Notes under the pieces: model-generated
What the model was told of the DNA's origin: nothing
Database searches by the model: none
What the model saw: only the letters and a program-made list of their open reading frames with translations
In this document: positions 48,064 to 57,777 of the stretch, piece after piece
How positions within the stretch are numbered: position 1 is the stretch's first letter
How the letters are laid out: each line of letters starts with the position of its first letter
Source: a virus
IMG/VR virus record: IMGVR_UViG_3300040801_001572
Coordinates: 1 to 64,000 of that record
DNA: 64,000 bases
Reading direction: 5' to 3' (one strand)
Position numbers and translations under genes: made by a program

Positions 48064-49756
48064 CCTGATCACCACGATTTAAATGTTCTCTGCAGGGTTC
48101 GTAGGTCATGAGCCTTTGAACTATAGTCTGGATCTCTTCTGTGTTGCGATCCCAGTAATTTGGAATTGTAGCGGTCCTCTGTGCGGAAGCAGCAGACACT
48201 CGACTGTTAGGGCCTTGGTCGTTTCCTAGCTTAATTACTGCGTCACCATTAAATTCCGCTAGAACGTTGGTTTTAGTAACTGTAGGAATTGCATCAATTG
48301 GTGTTGCTTCTGCAGCTTCCGGGCCAGTTGGAGGCGAAGGCTGTGATCCAGCACCGCCTCCACCTACGGCAGGATTCGATCCGCCGTGTACGTGTCCTAC
48401 CAATCCTACTGTTGGTGTTTGGAAATTAGTAGCAAACATCGACCCTTCAGCAACGACATTGCCATCTGTTCCGATGGTGCCACCTGCTAGGAATGTACCG
48501 GTAATTTCTAAATTGCCAGAGCTGTCTAAGTTAAAATTAGTTGACTTAGTAGCAGTTGAACCGCCCATGGTCTCTTGGTAATCGCCGTCTACACGTAAAT
48601 CTGCATTACCAGCAACACGCTCTGTTCTATTACCAGTTTGGATATCTGTATCAACATTGCCATTAGTAACTGTCGTGGAAACATTGTCGTCGACTAGAAC
48701 GTTTAGATTATTGGCCGCTTGGATGTTGATATCGCCGCCGGTGCCAGCACCTTCACCTACAATAGCAGTTCCGTCACTGTCTTGGGCAGCTTTCATGTTG
48801 ATACTCTGGCCGGCTTCGATGTTTACATTGCCATCTGCACGTAAATTAAAATCTTGCTCAGACCTCATAGATATGCTTTGGGCGCCAAAGATGTCCACGT
48901 TACCGTCAGCATCCATTTGTATCCACGATGTTCCTGCTTTGTTTATAGCATAAATTAAGCCGTTGGTTTCGTCTAGACGTATCATTGCACCAGAACGTGT
49001 ACGAAAACCGATGTACTCATCGTTGCCGTCAGTGTCGCCGTCGTCCATTACAAAGGTGTGGCCGCCCAGTCTCCCAATTCCTTGCTCCGGGTTGTTTCGT
49101 CTCGGATCAACAGGCCCTGGTGTACTAAGACCAAACACACGACTTGGCGATTCTCTCATTGCAGAGCTAGAAGTTAGCCCTCTCACACGATCACGTATTA
49201 GTCCTTGCTGGCCGATTCCTCTTGTTCTTGTTTCGTGCCAAGGACGTCTAGGGAAAATCTCATCAACTGTATCTAGTGTTCTGTCCCACTTGTTGTATTC
49301 TGATACCGGAACAGGTTCGTCTGGATTAGTTACGCTGACTCCGCCTGGTGCATTGTTCTTGTTCATAGAACTCGATGCGATACCTGGCACTTCATGTAGC
49401 ATGTATTCTTTAAATAGACTTCCGATCCAAAATGCTCTGTCAACTTGTCCACTGGCAAAAATTACCAAAACTTCGTTGTTGATATCGGGAGGCACAGCCC
49501 AAAAACCGTATGCATTTTGTGTGTCTTGTTGCGTATCAACAATGCTTTGCGAGTTAGCATTGCGGTCTGTTGCGCCTGCAAACGGCGAACAATAGTCGCA
49601 GGTAATCCACGTAGACTCGTCGAATTCGTCTCCGTCTTGATCAGGTATCCACACACGAATACGACCTGCTCTTTTTGAGTCTTGGTTATCTTTTACTATA
49701 CCGATATAAATTCGGTCTAGAAATTTTTCGCCTATAGTTCTATGTTGCTTTGGCAT
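48053..49756 (-). CDS. 5: baseplate central spike, gp5-like, 567 aa
   Basis: N-terminal OB-fold (about 1-130: RIYIGIVKDNQDSKRAGRIRVWIPDQDG, FWAVPPDINNEVLVIFASG) and a beta-helical repeat region (about 260-440, e.g. DGNVDIFGAQSISM, DGNVNIEAGQSINM) match T4 gp5/VgrG-type spikes. No lysozyme motif is evident between them, unlike T4 gp5. The tail about 440-567 is Gly/Pro-rich then helical. Length is close to T4 gp5 (575). Confidence 0.87.
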   Translation of the reverse strand: MPKQHRTIGEKFLDRIYIGIVKDNQDSKRAGRIRVWIPDQDGDEFDESTWITCDYCSPFAGATDRNANSQSIVDTQQDTQNAYGFWAVPPDINNEVLVIFASGQVDRAFWIGSLFKEYMLHEVPGIASSSMNKNNAPGGVSVTNPDEPVPVSEYNKWDRTLDTVDEIFPRRPWHETRTRGIGQQGLIRDRVRGLTSSSAMRESPSRVFGLSTPGPVDPRRNNPEQGIGRLGGHTFVMDDGDTDGNDEYIGFRTRSGAMIRLDETNGLIYAINKAGTSWIQMDADGNVDIFGAQSISMRSEQDFNLRADGNVNIEAGQSINMKAAQDSDGTAIVGEGAGTGGDINIQAANNLNVLVDDNVSTTVTNGNVDTDIQTGNRTERVAGNADLRVDGDYQETMGGSTATKSTNFNLDSSGNLEITGTFLAGGTIGTDGNVVAEGSMFATNFQTPTVGLVGHVHGGSNPAVGGGGAGSQPSPPTGPEAAEATPIDAIPTVTKTNVLAEFNGDAVIKLGNDQGPNSRVSAASAQRTATIPNYWDRNTEEIQTIVQRLMTYEPCREHLNRGDQDEL

Positions 49757-51795
49757 TATTCTTCAATTCTGTTGAATACTTCTTCAATGTTTAATGTCGG
49801 ATCAACAGTTGCAGTCAATCTCTGTGTAAACTTGCCGTTTGAAAATTCGTGATCAATTGTGTTAACTAGATACACACCGTTAATTGCAGTTTCTCTTGCA
49901 CGTACTGTTCCGGTATTAACACCAGGCAATTCTGGAGTTCTTAGCGTGAACACAAACGCCGGCTGACCGATGAAAGAAGCAATCGGCTCGGGTATGTTTG
50001 GGAACGGTTGTCCGGAAGGGTCAGTAGGCTGAACTTCGTCCGGTTCAACAGAAGCGCCGAGCCAGTACGGGTCTCCTTTGATCATAACTTCAATATTAGC
50101 AAGGTCGCCACTCGGTCCCGTGAATGCCTGGTTAAACAAACTGTTCACATATGCTGGGCCACTAGATCTAGTTGTGTCTTGTCCCCTGTTGGTTTTATTA
50201 CCTTCTCTGTTTTTCTCAACAGACGTTTCTAGGAACGCAAGAGGGTACTTTCTAAACTGTGTGCCCTTCTCGAGGTCTTCGATTGTGATTTCCTCAACAA
50301 ATCTTGTTCTGCTTTGTCTTTCTGCAAATGGTATTCTTTCTTCTCGTGCATTATTCAGCAAACGAGTAATTGTTTCTTGTTCTTCGGGCGTTAGTTCGAT
50401 CTGCTGTATTTGTGCTGCTACAGACTCTGCTTCACGAGCAAATTCTGTCGGTGTAAGTTCTCTTGATCTTGCACTGGCTAGCTTGTCTAACAGCTCTGCA
50501 ACCTGTCTTTTGTTATCTCTCAGTCGTTGCAGGTCTTCTGCGAACTTCTTGCCTTCCGCTACGTGAGCATAGTCAGTTCCAAACCCTCCCTGCACTGGCA
50601 TGTTTACGTACCAGGAGAAGTTAAAGGTCAAATCAAACTCTAGCACCTGGTCGTTCTGGCCGGTAAATATGAAATAATATCTTTTGGCAAGAAGATCATT
50701 GTTTAAGTATTGCTGAAAACGATCTGAAGAACTGATATTAGTGTCAGCATTGTTAGCAACAATCTGCCCCATGAGATGAGGAACAACAATGTATGTAAAT
50801 TCACGCTGATATACTCCACGGCCGGTGTCGTACTCAAGCTGTCTTGTTTTAGTAATCACTCGGTGCAACTGTTTTAGTTCACCGTCTCTCTTGTCACGCT
50901 TGGCATCGTTGTTTTCTGTGTCGGTTTGCTGAGCAACTCGTTGGTAATCGGGACTAGAGGTCACAATTCTATTCACAGTATCAATGATGCTGATATTCTG
51001 TTCTGTTTTGATGGTTTTAACTTCGCTGCTGCCGACTTCGTCTTCCGTAAAGCCCGCATTACGATTAAGGTTAGCAAGGTCAGCATCTGTTAAGCGATAT
51101 GCAGCAATAGTAGGGTCTACAACAAATCGATACTGGTCAGGCTTCGTTAGGCCCGTAACAGACTGCTGCACAGATCTTAACGACATTTGCGTTGCTAATT
51201 GGTCAAGTGCTCCGCCTACTGTTCGGTCTGTAATTTGCCAGCTCTTGCTTACCATTCCGAACTCGTCTCTTTGTACAGCTTCGTCGTAATGATATGCAGT
51301 TACAGAATACGTGGAGCCACCTGCATCGATTGCAGTTTCTACTGAACCAATCAGTACTGGCCAGCGATATGTTAGGTTCGGAATAGAACCCTGTGGCTCG
51401 GATCCATTTGGCTCTTGCCTGTTTGCTTTGAACGTTAACTGAATGAAATATGGAATCTGAAAATAATTTTCTACGCCTAACTCTAAACTTGCAGCAATAA
51501 TTTTGTCAATTAAACTTGCGCCTGTGAATTCTCTCAGTGTCATGCTGAGCTGAGTAAATGTAGAGTTTTTAGAAGCCTTTGAATAACTAGGGTGGCTGCG
51601 AAATGTGAAATCTTCAATAAACACCTGGCTAGTTACACCAGACTGTGCAATCACAATTCCGTTAGACGGATCCCAGTCGACGGATCGGTTCTCGCTGCGA
51701 ATACTACGGTTCGGCAACATATAAAATGTTAAGTTATATGTTGTTAAGTTGTATTCGTCTAGTATGTTTCCCTGTGGTGTAAAGGTAGTGCTCAT
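49756..51795 (-). CDS. baseplate hub protein, probable gp27 counterpart, 679 aa
   Basis: Lies between gp53 and the spike, the place of the hub subunit. N-terminal half beta-rich (DEYNLTTYNLTFYML, IPYFIQLTFKA, YSVTAYHYDEAV); a central coiled part (about 400-490, rich in Glu/Arg/Gln); C-terminal MIKGDPYWLG and a final NGKFTQRLTATVDP. Longer than T4 gp27 (391), so the coiled insert may be a lineage addition. Assigned mainly by position. Confidence 0.65.
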   Translation of the reverse strand: MSTTFTPQGNILDEYNLTTYNLTFYMLPNRSIRSENRSVDWDPSNGIVIAQSGVTSQVFIEDFTFRSHPSYSKASKNSTFTQLSMTLREFTGASLIDKIIAASLELGVENYFQIPYFIQLTFKANRQEPNGSEPQGSIPNLTYRWPVLIGSVETAIDAGGSTYSVTAYHYDEAVQRDEFGMVSKSWQITDRTVGGALDQLATQMSLRSVQQSVTGLTKPDQYRFVVDPTIAAYRLTDADLANLNRNAGFTEDEVGSSEVKTIKTEQNISIIDTVNRIVTSSPDYQRVAQQTDTENNDAKRDKRDGELKQLHRVITKTRQLEYDTGRGVYQREFTYIVVPHLMGQIVANNADTNISSSDRFQQYLNNDLLAKRYYFIFTGQNDQVLEFDLTFNFSWYVNMPVQGGFGTDYAHVAEGKKFAEDLQRLRDNKRQVAELLDKLASARSRELTPTEFAREAESVAAQIQQIELTPEEQETITRLLNNAREERIPFAERQSRTRFVEEITIEDLEKGTQFRKYPLAFLETSVEKNREGNKTNRGQDTTRSSGPAYVNSLFNQAFTGPSGDLANIEVMIKGDPYWLGASVEPDEVQPTDPSGQPFPNIPEPIASFIGQPAFVFTLRTPELPGVNTGTVRARETAINGVYLVNTIDHEFSNGKFTQRLTATVDPTLNIEEVFNRIEE

Positions 51796-52100
51796 TAGCT
51801 CAGTGATGGTAGTCTTTCAACTGCGTCTCTTGTTGGCGCAAAGATTAATATGCCCGACCTAAAATCATTGATAGGATCGATCAGTGTATCTGGATTTCTT
51901 ATTGCAAATACCCACCACAATCTTGGTGTACCGTACAGATCAAATGATAGCAGGTCTGGTCTTTCGTCGTACTTCGGGTCAACTTCAATCAACAGATCGT
52001 TTGGACTTTCGGGTATTTCTATTTCGGTCCAGAGATCCAAATAGAAATCTTTAATCGGTGTCCCGCGATATCTACTAGTAAACTTATGAATATCAGCCAT
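51795..52100 (-). CDS. 53: baseplate wedge protein, gp53-like, 101 aa
   Basis: PKYDERPDLLSFDLYGTPRL then WWVFAIRNPDTLIDP and a final hydrophobic strand are the gp53/LysM-like core of T4-type wedges. Only about half the length of T4 gp53 (196). Overlaps both neighbours by one base. Confidence 0.82.
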   Translation of the reverse strand: MADIHKFTSRYRGTPIKDFYLDLWTEIEIPESPNDLLIEVDPKYDERPDLLSFDLYGTPRLWWVFAIRNPDTLIDPINDFRSGILIFAPTRDAVERLPSLS

Positions 52101-52756
52101 TAGATAAATCCTGTATTACCGTCTCTATCTGCTAACAAGTCGCCATTTCTAAACTTAGCAAGATCGAAGTTTTCTCTAACTGTTCTTGGATTGTAGTTAA
52201 CATCCATAGTTATTGTGATGTTAATAAAAGTAGGCACATATGTGGTTTTGCCGTCTACTTCGACTGCAACGTAATCAACATCAGGCTGTAGAGCATAGGT
52301 GTAAGATTTGATAATAACTGGAACGTTAGTGAACATCTTTTCACCTAAGTAACTGAAGTTAACAATAGGAGGTGGAGTTCCTGCTAGGTTGCCGCCTTGT
52401 CTACCAAAGTTACTTTTAGTCACTGTCCTAAAGAAGTGCATACAGCCTAGCGTGTATTCGGCTTCTTCTTGTGTTTGACTAGTAAAGTCACAGGTAAGCA
52501 CAATTTCACTGATATAGGATCTAGAATACGCATTGTATTTGTAGATAGCATGAGTAAAGGTGTACTCTTCGTATTCTGCGTTGCCGGTTACCTGAATTGT
52601 CGGAGTGTAAGGAAACACTAATCCTCTTTTGTCTCGCAGCGGTCTAGTGATGTCTCCGGAGCCAAACAAATTCTCAAGTCTCGACGGGGCACCTGCACCA
52701 CTGGTCGCAGTGTTTCCTGTGCCTCTAGGGGTAATTCTCGCTCTAAAGTCTGGCAT
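52100..52756 (-). CDS. tail-tube/baseplate junction protein (gp48/gp54-type candidate), 218 aa
   Basis: Beta-rich with YTLGCMHFFRTVTKSNFG, GTPPPIVNFSYLGEKMF and PTFINITITMDVNYNP, features of baseplate tube-cap proteins in T4-like phages. It is first in the leftward operon, with a GATAAATAATG late promoter upstream. Whether it equals gp48 or gp54 cannot be settled here. Confidence 0.6.
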   Translation of the reverse strand: MPDFRARITPRGTGNTATSGAGAPSRLENLFGSGDITRPLRDKRGLVFPYTPTIQVTGNAEYEEYTFTHAIYKYNAYSRSYISEIVLTCDFTSQTQEEAEYTLGCMHFFRTVTKSNFGRQGGNLAGTPPPIVNFSYLGEKMFTNVPVIIKSYTYALQPDVDYVAVEVDGKTTYVPTFINITITMDVNYNPRTVRENFDLAKFRNGDLLADRDGNTGFI

Positions 52757-52774
52757 AATGTTCTCCGGTTTTCA

Positions 52775-52784
52775 TTATTTATCA
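52775..52784 (-). promoter_or_regulatory. T4-type late promoter
   Basis: Minus strand reads TGATAAATAATGAAA, upstream of the 52756 start. Confidence 0.65.
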
Positions 52785-52811
52785 GAACATAATTAACTGC
52801 GTATTTAACTC

Positions 52812-52820
52812 GATAAATAG
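52812..52820 (+). promoter_or_regulatory. late-promoter-like motif
   Basis: CGATAAATAG on the plus strand ahead of the sigma-factor gene. It lies close to the opposite-facing late promoter. Confidence 0.5.
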
Positions 52821-52828
52821 TATGTCGG

Positions 52829-52858
52829 TTGACATCCTGTTCCGATTTCACGTATAAT
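52829..52858 (+). promoter_or_regulatory. sigma-70-type promoter of the late sigma gene
   Basis: TTGACA, 18 bp, TATAAT. Lets host polymerase make the late sigma factor before late transcription begins. Confidence 0.78.
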
Positions 52859-52897
52859 TGCAGCATAATAACTATAACACTTGCAAAGGATTGCTTA

Positions 52898-53749
52898 GTG
52901 AAAAAGAAAATCAATTATCTCAATAACAAGGATATGTTGTTAGAGATACACAGAAGCAAATTGTCCTTTTGCGACTACAAAGATCCTGAACATGGTTGGT
53001 TCGATCTGATCGTAGAAAATGTCGAAGATATCACAGCAGATGTAATTGACGAAGCAAAAGAGCGCAGAGCTGCTAGAATTGCTGACATGGCTTACAGAAA
53101 GGCTTTGTACGAGTCTACTAGCACGCCACGGCCAAAATTAAGCGAATACAAGTTCGATCCACAAACAATCGACGATTCGGAATTGGTATTTCGAGTGGTT
53201 ACTTGGGAACATATTCCGGAAGAACCAGGCCGTAAGAAGAACCCTAAAACAGTTGCTGACCACCATGTTCGCCTGAACTTTATTCCGTTCAAGCATTATG
53301 TGCTAGATCTAAGTAAAACTGTAAAGAAAGGCCCATTGCCTGTTATTGAAGTTTTGCGTTCTCACACAAAGGACGGCGAGTTCTGCATGACCCACGGATC
53401 AATTACCGATAAATTGGCTAAAATGTACATGCTGATGGTAAACAAGTATAGTCAGAAATCCAACTGGCGTGGGTACACATATCTAGAAGAAATGAAAGGA
53501 CAAGCGCTGTTACAGCTTAGTCAAATGGGACTACAGTTCAACGAAGCAAAATCGGATAATCCTTTCTCATATTACACAGCTTCTATCACAAATAGCTTTA
53601 CTCGTGTTCTGAACATTGAAAAGAAAAATCAGAACCTCAGGGATGACCTGCTCGTAGATGCAGGACAGAATCCAAGTTTCACTCGCCAGCTCGAGATTGA
53701 ACAAGAGATTCGAAAAATGCGAGAAGACGCTGCAATAGACAGCGAATAA
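52898..53749 (+). CDS. 55: late sigma factor, gp55-like, 283 aa
   Basis: The C-terminal third has NPFSYYTASITNSFTRVLN then EKKNQNLRDDLL, the region-2-like core of T4 gp55 that reads late promoters. A preceding helix (ITDKLAKMYMLMVNKYSQKS, WRGYTYLEEM) also fits. At 283 aa it is longer than T4 gp55 (185), with the extra part at the N-terminus. GTG start behind AAAGGA; the upstream frame runs through the promoter. Its presence matches the GATAAATA motifs at late genes. Confidence 0.88.
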   Translation: MKKKINYLNNKDMLLEIHRSKLSFCDYKDPEHGWFDLIVENVEDITADVIDEAKERRAARIADMAYRKALYESTSTPRPKLSEYKFDPQTIDDSELVFRVVTWEHIPEEPGRKKNPKTVADHHVRLNFIPFKHYVLDLSKTVKKGPLPVIEVLRSHTKDGEFCMTHGSITDKLAKMYMLMVNKYSQKSNWRGYTYLEEMKGQALLQLSQMGLQFNEAKSDNPFSYYTASITNSFTRVLNIEKKNQNLRDDLLVDAGQNPSFTRQLEIEQEIRKMREDAAIDSE

Positions 53750-53760
53750 GGAGGGAAACC

Positions 53761-54048
53761 GTGAGTTTTATACGGGTATCTCAAGACGGGTATGATCAAG
53801 TTGAGGTTGACCCTGCACATCGGCACACCATAAAAAAATCTTTAGAAGGATGGGTCGATTTCGATAGTTGTTTTAGATCAGGAGTAATCGAAGGCGAAAT
53901 TTGTCCTTACGAAGTCGGTGTTGGTGTTCCTCCAGCGATCACAGGCAATTTCGCACAAGAAAAGGAATACGTAAGGGAAGTTCGGTCATTTCGCGAATTG
54001 CAAGGCGAATGTGCCCCCCAGAAGCAATCATGCAACAGGCTCCCCTAA
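53761..54048 (+). CDS. hypothetical protein, N-terminal part of a frameshifted gene; 95 aa
   Basis: GTG behind AAGGAGGG. Reads well to about residue 83, then reaches a run of six C (54013-54018) after which the same frame soon stops, while the +1 frame stays open for another 60 codons. The true gene is probably 53761-54196. Product not recognised. Confidence 0.6.
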   Translation: MSFIRVSQDGYDQVEVDPAHRHTIKKSLEGWVDFDSCFRSGVIEGEICPYEVGVGVPPAITGNFAQEKEYVREVRSFRELQGECAPQKQSCNRLP

Positions 54049-54196
54049 GATATACGACGAAGATATTTTAATTGTCGAGACTTACTACGACCAAGACGAA
54101 AACAATTTCGGCATATTCGTACACTATGACAATGATAAGCTAAAAGAATATTGGGTATACGACGTTTGTTCATCTACAAAATCACAAATCTGGTAA
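54011..54196 (+). pseudogene. C-terminal part of the frameshifted gene, about 61 codons
   Basis: Acidic, natural-looking sequence (EDILIVETYYDQDENNFGIF) continuing the 53761 gene in the +1 frame across the C6 run. It ends where the GIY-YIG gene starts, so it may also be truncated by that insertion. Confidence 0.5.
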
Positions 54197-54978
54197 ACAA
54201 GAAAATTTACATCGGATACGACACTAGCAGTACCGACGAGTGTTTACGCTGGAAGTATCACTTAATTGCATACAAAAGAAAGAATGCAAAAAAGCGACTT
54301 TATCTAGCAATGAAAAAATACGGCGCTGAGAAATTTTGTCACGAAGTTCTCGATACTGCCGAATCACTCGACGAGCTTAAAGAAAAAGAGATACTGTACA
54401 TCAGTATATTAGAGTCTACCGATCGAAGCGTCGGCTATAACGATACACGCGGCGGCGACGGAGGTGACACATTTATATATAAGTCCGAAGACGAGCTTAA
54501 CCTCATCAAAGAAAGGATGAGTATTTCAGCAAAAACAAGATGGGAGAATATCTCAGACAGCGAAAAAGAGCTTATATTAAAGAATTTTATCGGGTCTAAA
54601 TGGAAGAACGTGTCTGTGCAAGATAGAAAAAGAAAAATGCAACACCTCTACACCAGCGAAGTTAGCAGCAAGAAGTCGCAGACACTGAAGAAATTTTACG
54701 CAGGCTGCTCTGATCGAGGAGCTGAAAAAGGGCGAGCCATTAAAGAGTGGCAAAACAAGAACAAAAACATCGTTAGAAAACAGAATAAAATTGCAGCGGA
54801 AAAAGCAGCAGAAAAGAAAAGACAAAGAATAAAAGCAATCAGCCCTTTGGGAGAAACACTTTTCTTTAACTCAAAGAAAGAGTTCAAAGAAAAACACGGG
54901 TATATCCTAGATAGAATAATTAAAAAGACAGCTAATAATAGCAGTCACAACGGATGGAGAGCATGGGAAATTGAGTGA
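54151..54978 (+). CDS. GIY-YIG homing endonuclease, about 270 aa
   Basis: FIYKITNLVNKKIYIGY is the GIY-YIG core; KYGAEKFCHEVLDTAES, and E-x-YI near residue 85, complete the nuclease domain. The rest is Lys-rich with DNA-binding helices, as in Seg-type enzymes. No ATG fits; TTG at 54151 or 54166 is the likely start, without a good ribosome site. It overlaps both the frameshifted gene and gp47 and so looks inserted between them. Confidence 0.82.
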   Translation: MGIRRLFIYKITNLVNKKIYIGYDTSSTDECLRWKYHLIAYKRKNAKKRLYLAMKKYGAEKFCHEVLDTAESLDELKEKEILYISILESTDRSVGYNDTRGGDGGDTFIYKSEDELNLIKERMSISAKTRWENISDSEKELILKNFIGSKWKNVSVQDRKRKMQHLYTSEVSSKKSQTLKKFYAGCSDRGAEKGRAIKEWQNKNKNIVRKQNKIAAEKAAEKKRQRIKAISPLGETLFFNSKKEFKEKHGYILDRIIKKTANNSSHNGWRAWEIE

Positions 54979-55987
54979 CCAACTATTTAAACGGTTAGCT
55001 GCGTTTACAGATATCCACTTTGGAAATAAACACAACAGCAGACTACACAATGCAGATTGTGAAGAGTTTGTGTTGTGGTTTATTGACGAAGCTAAAAAGA
55101 GAAATTGTGATACTTGCATCTTCTTAGGAGACTGGCACCATCACAGAGCAGCAGTTAATGTTTCCACAATGAATTACACTGTGAGTAACATCGGCTTTTT
55201 AAACGATGCTTTCGAGAAAGTATACATCATTACCGGCAACCACGACCTGTTTTACAGAGAAAAACGAGAGATCCATTCCTTAGTAATGGGTAAGAACTTT
55301 GAGAATGTGGTTCTAGTCGACGAACCTGTAATAGATGGTGACGTTGCTATTGTGCCATGGCTAATTGAAGACGAATGGAAGAAAGTCAAAAAGATTAAGA
55401 CCAAGTACATGTTCGGTCACTTTGAGATCCCCGGGTTCAAAATGAACGCACAGATTGAGATGCCAGACCATGGTGCAATCAACAAGCGTCATTTCGAGCA
55501 TCAGGACTTAGTGTTCAGTGGACACTTTCACAAAAGACAAAACGATGGGCACATTCACTACATTGGCAATCCGTTCGGACACAACTTTGCAGATGCATGG
55601 GACTTTAATCGTGGGGCAATGTTCTTGGAATGGGACAAAGAACCAGAGTATGTGAATTATCCGCATGGTCCTAGATACATTACTTGTTATCTTAGCGAAC
55701 TGCTTGACAACACCGAAGATTATCTTAAGCCAAAGACATATGTCCGTGTGACACTGGACTCAAATATCTCTTACGAAGAAATTAACTTCTTGAGAGAAAC
55801 ACTAATCGAAAACTATGAGATTCGAGATTTAAAACTAATATACGATCGCACTGTTGAAGAAGATATTGAATTCGAGGGTGAGATCACTTTCCAGACTGTT
55901 GATCAGATTGTAACCGAACAATTGAGCAACCTGGACCTAGGAACGTACGACCGTAAAAAACTTGTTGAGATTTACAATAACCTATAA
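54971..55987 (+). CDS. 47: recombination nuclease subunit gp47 (Mre11/SbcD-like), 338 aa
   Basis: Metallophosphoesterase motifs are complete: D14-x-H16, GD53-54, GNHD at 89-92, FGHFE and GHFHK further on. Length is that of T4 gp47 (339). It forms the nuclease of the gp46/gp47 complex that resects DNA ends for recombination-dependent replication. TTG start overlapping the GIY-YIG stop; two bases before gp46. Confidence 0.93.
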   Translation: MSDQLFKRLAAFTDIHFGNKHNSRLHNADCEEFVLWFIDEAKKRNCDTCIFLGDWHHHRAAVNVSTMNYTVSNIGFLNDAFEKVYIITGNHDLFYREKREIHSLVMGKNFENVVLVDEPVIDGDVAIVPWLIEDEWKKVKKIKTKYMFGHFEIPGFKMNAQIEMPDHGAINKRHFEHQDLVFSGHFHKRQNDGHIHYIGNPFGHNFADAWDFNRGAMFLEWDKEPEYVNYPHGPRYITCYLSELLDNTEDYLKPKTYVRVTLDSNISYEEINFLRETLIENYEIRDLKLIYDRTVEEDIEFEGEITFQTVDQIVTEQLSNLDLGTYDRKKLVEIYNNL

Positions 55988-55989
55988 AC

Positions 55990-57759
55990 ATGATTAATCT
56001 TAAAAACGTCACTATCAAAAATTTCATGTCTGTGGGCAATGTGTCTCAGGCAATTAGCTTTTCCGAAAACGAACTTGTGCTAGTGCTAGGTGAGAATCTA
56101 GACCTAGGCGGCAATGACAGCAGGAACGGTGTAGGTAAGAGTACTGCACTTAATGCGCTCAGTTACGCACTGTACGGAGAGGCACTTGTAAAGATCAAGC
56201 GAGATAACTTGATTAACAAGGTTAACGGGAAAGGCATGATGGTTACGCTGGACTTCGAAAAAGACGGAGTAACCTATCGTATCGAACGCGGACGCAAGCC
56301 TAACATATTCAAGTTCATTGTGAACGGGCACGAGATTGAGGATGAGACTGACGAAGCACAAGGCGACAGTCGTCTCACTCAGGAAGAAGTCGAAAGAGTC
56401 ATGGGCATCTCCCATGACATGTTCAAGCAGATTGTGGCACTTAACACATACAGCGAACCGTTTCTTAGCTTACGTGCCAACGATCAAAGATCAATCATTG
56501 AGCAGCTACTAGGCATCACCAAGTTGTCAGAAAAAGCCGAAGTGCTAAAGACACAGCTCAAGGAGGTTAGAGATGCCATTAAGGAAGAGGAGTTCCGGGT
56601 TAAAGCGACCCAGGAGGCGAATAAAAAGATTGAGGAGAACATTAAGACGCTTACGCTCCGTTCCCAAGCGTGGGAGAAAACCAAAACTAACACGATTAAA
56701 GACTACGAAGACAGCCTCCTCGCCCTCGACGAAGTCGACATCGAAAAAGAGCTTGAGACGCATAAAGAGAATAAGAAGGCTCGGGAGTCGATAAGAGAGC
56801 GCGACAAACTGGAACGTGAGATTAAATCTCTAACTCGCGAAATCAAGCTGCACAAGAACAGTTTAGAGCAAGTCGAAAAGAACATACACAGAACTTCTGA
56901 AGGCAAAGAGTGTCCTACTTGTCACCAAGAAATGGACAAAGAAACACACGAAAGGGTCCATGCAGAGTACGAAGCACAGGCACTGCAAGCTCGTGATAAA
57001 ATTGCCGAAAAGCAGCAAGAATTAGATGAGCTAGAAGCAGTGTTGTCGTCTACTCCTGACGTAAACGAAGAAGACACCTTTTATAGCTTTGTGGAAGATG
57101 CATATAACCACAGATCCACAATGCAAGAGCTTGCGAACAATCTTGCACGTGAGCAAAGTTCGGAAAATCCGTACACTGAACAGATCGAAAGCTTACAGAC
57201 ATCTGGTATTCAGCAGGTTGATTACTCGTACATTAACGAAATGACCAGCTTGCGTGATCACCAAGAGTTTCTGCTCAGTCTACTAATCAACAAAGACAGT
57301 TTTATTCGCAAGAAAATTATTGATCAGAATCTGCTGTATCTAAACAACAGACTGTCTCACTACTTAGGCAAGTTAGGTTTGCCCCACGAAGTTAAGTTTA
57401 AGTCAGATCTCGAAGTCGAAATCACACAATACGGCAGAGACTTTGACTTTGACAACCTCAGCCGAGGTGAACGCACACGACTAATACTAAGCCTCAGCTT
57501 TGCTTTCCGTGATGTTTACGAAAGCTTAAACACCAAGATCAATCTGCTGTTCATTGACGAACTAATAGATAGTGGTCTTGACACAGCTGGTGTAGAAAAC
57601 GCACTAGCAGTATTCAAAGGTATGACAAGGGAACAAAGAAGAAACATCTTCTTGATCAGTCATCGTGACGAACTCATTGGACGAGTTACTAGCGTATTAA
57701 AAGTGATCAAAGAAGGGGGCTTTACATCCTTTGATAGTACCGACACAAACTTAATATAA
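55990..57759 (+). CDS. 46: recombination ATPase subunit gp46 (Rad50/SbcC-like), 589 aa
   Basis: Walker A NGVGKST near residues 46-52, a long coiled coil (about 175-400) split by the zinc hook CPTCHQ (about 310), ABC signature LSRGERTRLILSLS (about 490) and Walker B LLFIDELID (about 520). T4 gp46 is 560 aa. Acts with gp47. ATG two bases after the gp47 stop. Confidence 0.95.
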   Translation: MINLKNVTIKNFMSVGNVSQAISFSENELVLVLGENLDLGGNDSRNGVGKSTALNALSYALYGEALVKIKRDNLINKVNGKGMMVTLDFEKDGVTYRIERGRKPNIFKFIVNGHEIEDETDEAQGDSRLTQEEVERVMGISHDMFKQIVALNTYSEPFLSLRANDQRSIIEQLLGITKLSEKAEVLKTQLKEVRDAIKEEEFRVKATQEANKKIEENIKTLTLRSQAWEKTKTNTIKDYEDSLLALDEVDIEKELETHKENKKARESIRERDKLEREIKSLTREIKLHKNSLEQVEKNIHRTSEGKECPTCHQEMDKETHERVHAEYEAQALQARDKIAEKQQELDELEAVLSSTPDVNEEDTFYSFVEDAYNHRSTMQELANNLAREQSSENPYTEQIESLQTSGIQQVDYSYINEMTSLRDHQEFLLSLLINKDSFIRKKIIDQNLLYLNNRLSHYLGKLGLPHEVKFKSDLEVEITQYGRDFDFDNLSRGERTRLILSLSFAFRDVYESLNTKINLLFIDELIDSGLDTAGVENALAVFKGMTREQRRNIFLISHRDELIGRVTSVLKVIKEGGFTSFDSTDTNLI

Positions 57760-57777
57760 AAATAAAAAGGTACACAC

